A stretch of DNA of 64,000 nucleotides from Sphingobacterium athyrii (GTDB taxonomy: Bacteria > Bacteroidota > Bacteroidia > Sphingobacteriales > Sphingobacteriaceae): NCBI RefSeq assembly GCF_003071065.1, contig NZ_QCXX01000004.1:496614-560613 (forward strand), written 5' to 3'. The notes below the pieces were generated by a model. That model was not told the DNA's origin, did no database searches, and was given only the letters and a program-made list of their open reading frames with translations. Of the stretch, positions 55,961-63,254 are shown in pieces (within the stretch, counting starts at the first letter, position 1; every line of letters begins with the position of its first letter). Position numbers and translations under genes: made by a program.

Positions 55961-57055
55961 ATGGAAAATATACAGCAGTTAAAATTAGGGATTTTAGGGC
56001 TCGGAGAAGGCCGGAGTACGATGTCTGCAGCCTTGCAGAGTCCATATATAGAGTTGGTCAAAGTCTGTGATCTCAATGAGGAACTGGGACGTAAGCGGAT
56101 GAAGGAATTTGATTTTCATAATTATACCAATGACTATCAGGTTATGCTCAATGACAATAGTATTGAAGCCATCGCAATTTACACACCAGATCATCTTCAC
56201 GCAAAACATATACAGCTGGCTTTGGAACATGACAAGCATATCATCTGTACCAAGCCATTTATTGATAATCTGGCCGATGCCAATGCTTTATTGGAACTCG
56301 CAGCTCGGAAAAATAAGCGTGTATTTGTCGGTCAGAGTTCACGTTTTTTTGAACCAGTGAAGAAACAAAGAGAAGATTTTGAAGCCGGGCTGATCGGTGA
56401 GTTGATTACCATCGAAGGCTATTATCATGCTGATCACCGCTGGTTTCTGGAGAAGCCTTGGTCTTTACAATCTTCCTTCAAATGGCTTTACGGTGGGCTG
56501 AGTCACCCGGTTGATTTTATCCGCTGGTATCTTCCGAATATTGAAGAGGTGATGGGATATGGCATGCTGAGCGCCAACGGAAAAAAAGGAGGGCTTCAAA
56601 ATCCAGACACCATGCATTTTATTTTCAAAGCCGAAGATGGCCGTGTAGCTCGAGTAAGTGGTGCGTATACTGGGCCTGTGCAGCCTGTCACACGGGATAG
56701 TGAGATGAGCTGCATTTTACGGGGAACTGAAGGTGCTAGTCAGGCGGATTATATGGATCTCCGGTATGCAATTACAGATAAAACGGGCGAAGAACGCATG
56801 CTGACTTGGGAGCATAAACTAAAGCATTACTTCCGTTTTGAAGGAAAAAGCCATCATGCAGGTGAATATCAAAATTACCTGGAGCACTTCGCAAAGGCCA
56901 TCCGTACTGGAGAGGAAGCATTTCCTGACATGAAAGAGGGTATAGGTACCATTGCTTTACTGCAAGCGATGGATGAATCTTTAACAACCGGAAAACCCGT
57001 TCGCCCGAAAGAATTATTGGCGAGGTTTGGAGTTGACTTGAATTTGGGAAGATGA
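55961..57055 (+). CDS. Gfo/Idh/MocA-family oxidoreductase
   Basis: About 364 residues from the ATG at 55961, one base after the upstream stop (a longer frame from 55931 overlaps it). The N-terminal Rossmann fold is LGILGLGEGR, and the EKP-type motif is ICTKPF. The C-terminal catalytic domain has the typical GGLSHPVDFIRW. These enzymes oxidise or epimerise sugars with NAD(P). There is no signal peptide, so it works in the cytosol. It sits between the rhamnose mutarotase fusion and a sodium:solute symporter (overlapping the symporter by 4 bases), so a role in catabolism of the monosaccharide that the symporter imports is likely. The substrate is unknown. Confidence 0.85.
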   Translation: MENIQQLKLGILGLGEGRSTMSAALQSPYIELVKVCDLNEELGRKRMKEFDFHNYTNDYQVMLNDNSIEAIAIYTPDHLHAKHIQLALEHDKHIICTKPFIDNLADANALLELAARKNKRVFVGQSSRFFEPVKKQREDFEAGLIGELITIEGYYHADHRWFLEKPWSLQSSFKWLYGGLSHPVDFIRWYLPNIEEVMGYGMLSANGKKGGLQNPDTMHFIFKAEDGRVARVSGAYTGPVQPVTRDSEMSCILRGTEGASQADYMDLRYAITDKTGEERMLTWEHKLKHYFRFEGKSHHAGEYQNYLEHFAKAIRTGEEAFPDMKEGIGTIALLQAMDESLTTGKPVRPKELLARFGVDLNLGR

Positions 57056-58632
57056 ACTCGATTTTAGACAAATTAACTATTTATGACTACTGCATTGTTG
57101 TCGTCTATTTGGTGGCGCTGTTGGCAATAGGCATTATATCGTCACGTAAAAAGACTGAAGGAGCGGAACACTTCTTAGCCGGGAAATCCCTAAACTGGTA
57201 CAGTATTGGATTCAATATGTGGGCGACAAATGTCGGACCATCCATGTTGCTGGCCTTTGCGACAGTCGGCTATACGACCGGTATTGTTGCCGTCAATTTC
57301 GACTGGTATGCGTTTATTTATTTATTCTTATTGGCCGTGCTGTTTGCCCCTCGTTATATTGCGACAGGTGTGCGTACCCTACCCGAATTTATGGGCAAGC
57401 GGTTCGGTCCAAATACGCAAACTATTCTGGCTTGGTATTCATTGGTAAAAATGCTCATTTCATGGTTGTCGTTGGGACTGTTTGCTGGTGGATTTTTAGT
57501 ACGTCAGATTTTGGGAATTCAGATGTGGCAGTCGGTTACTGTACTCGTTGCCCTGGCGGGTTTGTTTGCTTATACTGGAGGATTAAGAACAGTCGCTAAG
57601 ATCAATATCTTCCAGATGATTTTGCTCATCGCCGTGTCGGCCTTTTTGACCTTTCTGGGACTTTCCAAAATCGGTGGCATAAGTTCTTTAATGCAACAGA
57701 CCCCCGACAATTATTGGTCGTTGATCAGACCGGCAAGTGATCCCGATTATCCCTGGTATGCCATTGCATTGGGATACCCCGTGGCCGCCATCGCTTTTTT
57801 CTGTACGGATCAAGCCATGGTACAATCAGTTTTGGGGGCAAAGAATCTCGAACAGGGGCAACTGGGAATTAATTTTATCGCTTGGCTCAAGATACTTTCC
57901 TTGCCGCTGTTTATCCTGACCGGTATCATCTGTTCGGTTTTATTTCCGGGACTTAAAGACCCGTCACTTGCTTACATGACCATGGTGACCAACCTGTTTC
58001 CTACTGGTCTGAATGGATTGGTAATTGTGGTGTTAATTGCTGTATTAGTGGGTACCATTGGTTCCTCGCTCAATTCTTTGAGTACCGTTTTCACCATGGA
58101 CATATACTTAAAGCATATCCGGCCGGATGCGACCAATAAGCAAATAACCCAAATAGGGCGTTATACGGTCATCATCGGCTGTCTAGCTTCAGTTTTCGTC
58201 GCGCTGGCGATTGATCAGATTAAAGGACTCAATCTTTTCGATGTATTTCAGTCTATTCTTGGATTTATTGCGCCACCTTTAGCTGTTGCTTTTCTAATGG
58301 CCGTGTTGTGGAAAAGAACCAATCGAGCAGCAATCAATACGATTTTAACTTTTGGCGCAGTATTGAGCCTGGCGACAGGTGTATGTTATCTCTGGATTTT
58401 TCCAAAAGATGTTTACTCGTTTTGGCCGCATTATCTGATGCTATCCTTTGGTTTGTTTACCGCCCTACTGCTTATCGGCATTGCCGTCAGTCTGTTGGTA
58501 CCCAAATCCAGGTATGAACTGGAACATAAGGATAGCTTCCAGATTAAAATCGAGAAGCCGACTGTCCGGGTAAAGGCTGCCTGGATAGCCCTTTTTATTG
58601 TGATGATTGCCTTATATATGTTCTTTAAATAG
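57052..58632 (+). CDS. Sodium:solute symporter (SSS family)
   Basis: A 526-residue inner-membrane symporter of the SSS family with about 13-14 hydrophobic helices. Recognisable parts are the SSS start YLVALLAIGIISSRKKTEGAEHFLAGKSLNWY, the conserved GFNMWATNVGPSMLLAFA segment and GTIGSSLNSLSTVFTMD near residues 335-350. It probably imports a monosaccharide or sugar acid released by the locus. Position after the mutarotase fusion and the oxidoreductase supports rhamnose, fucose or a uronic-acid derivative. It overlaps the oxidoreductase by 4 bases and ends 6 bases before the convergent IclR gene, closing the plus-strand locus. Confidence 0.92.
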   Translation: MNSILDKLTIYDYCIVVVYLVALLAIGIISSRKKTEGAEHFLAGKSLNWYSIGFNMWATNVGPSMLLAFATVGYTTGIVAVNFDWYAFIYLFLLAVLFAPRYIATGVRTLPEFMGKRFGPNTQTILAWYSLVKMLISWLSLGLFAGGFLVRQILGIQMWQSVTVLVALAGLFAYTGGLRTVAKINIFQMILLIAVSAFLTFLGLSKIGGISSLMQQTPDNYWSLIRPASDPDYPWYAIALGYPVAAIAFFCTDQAMVQSVLGAKNLEQGQLGINFIAWLKILSLPLFILTGIICSVLFPGLKDPSLAYMTMVTNLFPTGLNGLVIVVLIAVLVGTIGSSLNSLSTVFTMDIYLKHIRPDATNKQITQIGRYTVIIGCLASVFVALAIDQIKGLNLFDVFQSILGFIAPPLAVAFLMAVLWKRTNRAAINTILTFGAVLSLATGVCYLWIFPKDVYSFWPHYLMLSFGLFTALLLIGIAVSLLVPKSRYELEHKDSFQIKIEKPTVRVKAAWIALFIVMIALYMFFK

Positions 58633-58638
58633 CTTTGG

Positions 58639-59415
58639 TCAAGTTAATCCGAGATTGGATTCAATTTGTGATCGGCATTTTTTTAAGCTATCAACGATAG
58701 CTTCGGTCGGCATATTCTGACCCGTTTGACGTCGGACCAGCTTTGAAACCGTGAGGCAGGCGATGATGCCTGTTTCGCTGGTTCCGATGGGAACAGAAAT
58801 ATCGATGATGCCCTCCGCATATGCGCTTGGCATTTCATAAAAGCCTTTGCGTTTGATATCGGCTAGGTCGCTGTCAAATTGCTGACGTTCAGCTTTCTTT
58901 AAGCTGCAGTAATACGGATCGGCTTCTAAAATGGATTTTCTTTTTTCAGTTTCGGAAAAACTTAAAAGGAGCTTGCCTGAAGCCGTTTGTGAAGTACTGT
59001 ACAATTTGCCTTCTTCAACAACGATGCTGATGGGCGAGGAACCTCTGGCGTAAGCGATGACCATCACCTGATTGTCGTAGATAACACAGAGGTGACAGGG
59101 ATCTTTGATTTCGTTGGACGTATCCTGCATCGGTAGTAACGAGGTTGCCCGTAATTTCTCTACAAAGGAATGGCGGTGCGAAAGATAGTATAATTTCAGT
59201 GAAAGCGAATATTTGGATGAAATTGGGTCACGATGAATGTAACCGTTGGACTCCAGTGATGCAAGCATGCGATAGATTTCATTGGGACTTCGATGTAAGC
59301 CCAAAGCGATCTCAGATTGGGATTGCGCTGTTGCTTGTAAGGCCAGAAATTCAAGGATCTGCAATCCCTTTTCGAGCGCTGGCGCTTTATATTTATCGGA
59401 GCTATTTGATGTCAT
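58639..59415 (-). CDS. IclR-family transcriptional regulator
   Basis: A 258-residue IclR regulator. The N-terminal winged helix-turn-helix is at about residues 12-75 (KGLQILEFLALQA, SEIALGLHRSPNEIYRMLASLESNGYI). The effector-binding GAF-like domain is at about 80-250 (VVEEGKLYSTSQTASGKLLLSF, GFYEMPSAYAEGIIDISVPI). It binds DNA as a dimer and responds to a small organic acid or sugar acid. It is convergent with the symporter and divergent from the CoA-transferase operon, and the intervening 378 bases hold palindromes. It therefore probably controls that operon, and possibly itself. An activating or repressing role cannot be told from sequence. Confidence 0.92.
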   Translation of the reverse strand: MTSNSSDKYKAPALEKGLQILEFLALQATAQSQSEIALGLHRSPNEIYRMLASLESNGYIHRDPISSKYSLSLKLYYLSHRHSFVEKLRATSLLPMQDTSNEIKDPCHLCVIYDNQVMVIAYARGSSPISIVVEEGKLYSTSQTASGKLLLSFSETEKRKSILEADPYYCSLKKAERQQFDSDLADIKRKGFYEMPSAYAEGIIDISVPIGTSETGIIACLTVSKLVRRQTGQNMPTEAIVDSLKKCRSQIESNLGLT

Positions 59416-59506
59416 AAAATGTTTTGCTTACAAATGATCGGGCTAAAGATAGAAAAAGTATTTGAAGAGACGTTTTTAGCTATTCGAAAAAAGAGTTTAA
59501 ATTTTT

Positions 59507-59537
59507 ATATTCAAATATTGTATTTATATTTGAATAT
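59507..59537. repeat. Perfect 12-bp inverted repeat, candidate IclR operator
   Basis: ATATTCAAATAT (59507-59518) and ATATTTGAATAT (59526-59537) are exact reverse complements with a 7-base spacer. The right arm contains ATTTGAA, which recurs at 59460. The repeat covers the -7 box at 59525, so a protein bound here would block or recruit polymerase. IclR as the binder is inferred from position only. Confidence 0.65.
59525..59532 (+). promoter_or_regulatory. Bacteroidota -7 box inside the inverted repeat
   Basis: TATATTTG fits TAnnTTTG exactly on the plus strand and starts in the spacer of the repeat, running into its right arm. A -33 TTTG is not clear. The transcript would have a leader of about 255 bases before the first operon gene, long for a simple leader, so a closer promoter is also possible. 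Confidence 0.4.
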
Positions 59538-59625
59538 TATAGACCGCTTTTTCTTTGTGAAAAAGCATTAGAAGGGAAAAAGATTATAAACACATTTAAT
59601 ACCAACATTAGATTATAGTACTGCG

Positions 59626-59637
59626 TTGCCTAGGCAA
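59626..59637. promoter_or_regulatory. 12-bp palindrome, candidate operator
   Basis: TTGCCTAGGCAA reads the same on both strands without a spacer, in a GC-richer patch of an AT-rich region. It is typical of a dimeric regulator site and lies 157 bases before the first operon gene. It is unlike the repeat at 59507, so a second regulator may bind here. Confidence 0.45.
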
Positions 59638-59793
59638 TATTATCGTGCCTGGAAGGGCAAGAAGAATAGGGAAAATAGTTACAACTGCAATGTCATGTTT
59701 TGCTGTTTTTGGAGATCGGAATAATTTTAAGGTTGGTAATCAAATAGTAAAAATGGTTGATAAGTCTCTCCGCAAGATTACATAAAATAATAC

Positions 59794-60966
59794 ATGAATA
59801 CAATGACAGAGAAAATCCGGTTAAAGGGGATTACCTGGGGGCATACCAGAGGTTTTGTACCGATGGTTGCAACGGCACAACGTTATGAAGAATTACATCC
59901 CGAAGTAGAGATTGTCTGGACAAAACGGACTTTGCAGGAATTTGCTGATAAGTCGGTGACGGATTTAGCCAAGGAGTATGATCTATTGGTTATTGATCAC
60001 CCTTGGACAGGACACGCCGCAGCTAAGGGGATGCTTGCCTCATTTGACGATTACCTATCCGCAGATTTTTTGGCCGATCAACAGGCGAATAGTGTTGGGA
60101 AATCTTATGAAAGCTACAACTTTCTAGGCAAGCAATGGGTCTTGGCTATAGATGCGGCGACACCGGTTGCTGCAAGCCGTCCAGATCTTTTACAAGCCTT
60201 AGGCGTAGCACTTCCTCGTACATTCGAAGAAGTCTTGGCTTTAGCTAAAGCGGGGCGGGTTGGATTTTCGCTATTGCCGATTGATTCCTTGATGCACTTC
60301 TACGGTCTTTGTTGTTCTTTGGGTGAAGAACCTTGCCAAGATACCGAAAAAGTAATCAGCGATGCAGTTGGAATAAAGGTCTTAAAATTATTCAAATCAC
60401 TTGCGGATGAACTGGATGCTGGATTTTATGATAAAAATCCATTTAAGGTGTTTGAAGAAATGACTCAGCGTGATGAAATTGCTTACTGTCCATTTGCCTA
60501 TGGTTATTCGAATTACGCTCGGGCAGGTTATGCACGTAAGGTGTTGCATTTTCATGATTTAGTATCATTAAATGGTACGCCTATGATCAGCACACTTGGT
60601 GGAGCGGGGCTGGCAGTATCCTCACAGGGCAAGCATATTGATGTGGCCATGGATTATGCACGATTTGTCGCGACACCGGAAGTTCAGGAAACGCTATATG
60701 TCGAAAATGGCGGCCAGCCTGGACATTTACGTGCCTGGAAAAATGAGCAAGCAAATGCCGCTACGGCCAATTATTTCAGCAATACACTACCCGCATTACA
60801 TCGGGCTTATTTGCGTCCGCGTTACGATGGACATCTTTATTTTCAGGATCATGCTGGTGATATCGTGGTTGATTATCTAAGGGATGGCGGCGACGAAAAG
60901 GCGGTTTTGGACAAGATGAATGCGATGTATCGGGAATCATTAGTGGATAAAGAAGACCATGGATAA
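59794..60966 (+). CDS. Extracellular-solute-binding-protein-like protein without signal peptide
   Basis: A 390-residue protein with the look of ABC-type sugar-binding proteins. It opens with ITWGHTRGFVPMVATAQRYEELHP, then DLLVIDHPWTGHAAAKGML, a STLGGAGLAVSSQGKHIDVA strand-loop-helix and FVATPEVQETLYVENGGQPG. There is no signal peptide or lipobox: the start MNTMTEKIRLKG runs straight into the first strand. The protein should stay in the cytosol unless a start is missed, and the 378 upstream bases show no longer frame. It overlaps the next gene by 8 bases. No permease or ATPase is present. It may serve as a cytosolic ligand-binding or catalytic partner for the CoA-transferases, an inference from operon structure only. 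Confidence 0.8.
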   Translation: MNTMTEKIRLKGITWGHTRGFVPMVATAQRYEELHPEVEIVWTKRTLQEFADKSVTDLAKEYDLLVIDHPWTGHAAAKGMLASFDDYLSADFLADQQANSVGKSYESYNFLGKQWVLAIDAATPVAASRPDLLQALGVALPRTFEEVLALAKAGRVGFSLLPIDSLMHFYGLCCSLGEEPCQDTEKVISDAVGIKVLKLFKSLADELDAGFYDKNPFKVFEEMTQRDEIAYCPFAYGYSNYARAGYARKVLHFHDLVSLNGTPMISTLGGAGLAVSSQGKHIDVAMDYARFVATPEVQETLYVENGGQPGHLRAWKNEQANAATANYFSNTLPALHRAYLRPRYDGHLYFQDHAGDIVVDYLRDGGDEKAVLDKMNAMYRESLVDKEDHG

Positions 60967-62110
60967 TAAACCACTGGAAGGACTTTTGGTCCTCGAGTTT
61001 TCACAATTTATGGCTGGACCAACTGCTGGCCTGCGTTTGGCGGATCTCGGTGCACGAGTCGTTAAAATCGAGCGTCCTGGTGCCGGCGAAGGGGGGCGGC
61101 AGATTGCGATTAAAAATATTTTTGTAGATGAGAGTAGCCTGGTCTTTCATACCATCAACAGAAATAAAGAATCGTATGCAACCAATTTGAAAGATGAAAA
61201 CGACCTGGAAAATATTAGGAAATTAATCCGTCAGGCAGATGTAATGACACATAACTTCCGCCCCGGTGTCATGGAAAAGATCGGTTTGGATTACGAGAGC
61301 GTGCGGAAAATTAACCCAAAAATGATCTATGCCACGGTAACTGGTTACGGCAATGAAGGACCATGGGCTAAAAAGCCAGGGCAGGATTTACTCGTGCAAT
61401 CGCTGTCGGGACTTTCCTGGTTATCGGGCTGTGCGCAGGATGGGCCGGTCCCTTTTGGATTGGCCGTGGTGGATATGTACTGTGCCACACATCTGACACA
61501 AGGTATATTGGCGGCATTGTTGAAACGCGCCCGTACCCAACAGGGAGCTCTTGTTGAAGTCAGTTTGCTAGAATCTGTGTTGGATATGCAGTTTGAAATG
61601 CTGACCACACATGTCAACGATGGTCGCAAGCTGCCTCAGCGGTCGACGGTTAGAGGAGCTGGCCATGCTTATTTAAGTGCGCCTTATGGACTCTACAAAA
61701 CCCTTGATGGCTATCTAGCCTTGGCCATGGGCAATGTAGCACATATTGCAGAAACAATAGGTTTATCGCGCGAGCCCTATCAAGATGCTTCAACTTGGTT
61801 TTCACGACGTGACGAAATACTTCAAGAATTTGCTAAGGTATTGTGTCAAAAGACAACGTGTGAGTGGATATCCCGTTTGGAAACCGAAGGGATTTGGTGT
61901 GGCGTGGTAAACGATTATCATCGTTTCTTCGAGGAACAAGGTTTTAAGGAATCGGGGATGTTGCAGGAACTCACTTTACAAGATGGCACCCAACTGACTA
62001 CCACCCGTAGCGTCTACCAGATCGATGGAAAGCGTTTATATGCGGATAAACCTGCACCCAAAGTGGGACAGCATACGGCATCAATTGTTCACGATTATTT
62101 AGAAAATTAA
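60959..62110 (+). CDS. CoA-transferase family III (CaiB/BaiF-type) 1
   Basis: A 383-residue CaiB/BaiF-type CoA-transferase, moving CoA between carboxylic acids in the cytosol. The N-terminal signature is VLEFSQFMAGPTAGLRLADLGARVVKIE. VMTHNFRPGVMEKIGLDY and GYGNEGPWAKKPGQDLLVQ are family motifs. The catalytic aspartate is D172 in AVVDMYCATHL, equivalent in position to D169 of formyl-CoA transferase. Its partner gene starts one base after the stop and is a clear paralog, suggesting a heterodimer like other paired class III transferases. The acid substrate is unknown, though a sugar-derived or organic acid is likely next to an IclR gene. It overlaps the preceding SBP-like gene by 8 bases. Confidence 0.92.
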   Translation: MDNKPLEGLLVLEFSQFMAGPTAGLRLADLGARVVKIERPGAGEGGRQIAIKNIFVDESSLVFHTINRNKESYATNLKDENDLENIRKLIRQADVMTHNFRPGVMEKIGLDYESVRKINPKMIYATVTGYGNEGPWAKKPGQDLLVQSLSGLSWLSGCAQDGPVPFGLAVVDMYCATHLTQGILAALLKRARTQQGALVEVSLLESVLDMQFEMLTTHVNDGRKLPQRSTVRGAGHAYLSAPYGLYKTLDGYLALAMGNVAHIAETIGLSREPYQDASTWFSRRDEILQEFAKVLCQKTTCEWISRLETEGIWCGVVNDYHRFFEEQGFKESGMLQELTLQDGTQLTTTRSVYQIDGKRLYADKPAPKVGQHTASIVHDYLEN

Positions 62111-62111
62111 T

Positions 62112-63254
62112 ATGTTACCACTAGCAGGTTATACCGTAATCGACTTTAGTCAATTTTTATCCGGCCCATTAGCGAGTTTACGGCTGGCTGACTTAGGCGC
62201 GCGGGTTATAAAAATAGAAAAACCAGAAACAGGTGATATTTGCAGGCAACTATATACTTCTGACACGATACTGAACGGTACTTCAACGGTGTTTCATGCC
62301 ATTAATCGGAATAAAGAAAGTATCGTATTGGATTTGAAAAGCGAATCCGACAAACAGATTATACATGATTTAATCGCGCGGGCAGATGTGGTGTTGCATA
62401 ATTTTCGTCCAGGTGTCATGGAACGTTTGGGATTTGACTATGCAGGTGTCCGCGAGATCAATCCGACGGTGATTTATGGAGAGATCTCGGGATATGGAAA
62501 AGAAGGACCTTGGGTTAAACGGCCTGGCCAGGATTTATTATTGCAATCGCTTACCGGGATGACTTGGTTGAGTGGCGATGCAAATAATGGTCCAGTAGCC
62601 ATGGGACTTTCCGTTGTGGACATGTTTGCCGGATCCAATCTATGTAGTGCCGTATTGGCCTGCCTGTACCGTCGAGCGATGCAAGGGATAGGAGCGCATG
62701 TTCATGTCAGCATGTTGGATTCTGCTGTGGATATACAATTTGAGGCCGTTACAACCTATTTTCGTGATGGCAAATTGCTGCCACAACGTAGCGAAGTGAG
62801 CAATGCACATGCATATTTGGCAGCACCTTATGGGGTGTATCGTACACAGGATGGTTTTCTGGCCCTTGCGATGGGTTCTATTCCTTTTCTTAGTAAATTA
62901 TTGAATTGTAAGTCGTTAGAAGGTTTTGCTGACGGAGAGCAAGCTTTTCGGGAGAGAGATAACATTAAGGCCATTTTAGCCGAGCACCTGACGACAGCAG
63001 GTACCGGACATTGGCTGGAGATACTGGAAGCAGCGGATATCTGGTGCGCCGATGTCTTGGATTGGCGTCGTCTGACCGAACATAATGCTTTTAAAATATT
63101 AGACATGCTACAGCAAGTAACGATGGGCGATGGCTTCCGTTATGAGACCACCCGTTGTCCTATTCGCATCGATGGCGAGCGGTTGACCGCCACAAAAGGT
63201 TCGCCCAAACTTGGTGAGCACACAGCTAAAATATTGGAGGAACTGTATGGATAA
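62112..63254 (+). CDS. CoA-transferase family III (CaiB/BaiF-type) 2
   Basis: A 380-residue paralog of the preceding gene with the same blocks: VIDFSQFLSGPLASLRLADL, HNFRPGVMERLGFDY, GYGKEGPWVKRPGQD, and catalytic D170 in SVVDMFAGSNL. Both copies keep the catalytic residue, so neither looks like an inactive partner. Similarity is extensive along the whole length, indicating a duplication. The two genes are separated by one base and both are flanked by SBP-like genes. The 8-base overlap with the following gene is the same ATGGATAA seen at 60959. Confidence 0.92.
   Translation: MLPLAGYTVIDFSQFLSGPLASLRLADLGARVIKIEKPETGDICRQLYTSDTILNGTSTVFHAINRNKESIVLDLKSESDKQIIHDLIARADVVLHNFRPGVMERLGFDYAGVREINPTVIYGEISGYGKEGPWVKRPGQDLLLQSLTGMTWLSGDANNGPVAMGLSVVDMFAGSNLCSAVLACLYRRAMQGIGAHVHVSMLDSAVDIQFEAVTTYFRDGKLLPQRSEVSNAHAYLAAPYGVYRTQDGFLALAMGSIPFLSKLLNCKSLEGFADGEQAFRERDNIKAILAEHLTTAGTGHWLEILEAADIWCADVLDWRRLTEHNAFKILDMLQQVTMGDGFRYETTRCPIRIDGERLTATKGSPKLGEHTAKILEELYG

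Larger units (their letters stand above)
59416..59793. promoter_or_regulatory. Divergent 378-base intergenic region of IclR and the CoA-transferase operon
   Basis: This non-coding stretch separates the IclR start from the solute-binding-protein-like start. It is AT-rich on the IclR side and holds the inverted repeat at 59507-59537 and the palindrome at 59626-59637. ATTTGAA occurs at 59460-59466 and again at 59528-59534 within the right arm. A small TGCC/GGCA stem lies at 59646-59659. I see no small ORF. It is the natural place for operators and promoters of both units. Confidence 0.6.

Noticed and set aside
59145..59417. A plus-strand frame across the IclR gene.
   Set aside because: It is a shadow of the IclR helix-turn-helix coding region and has no start context.
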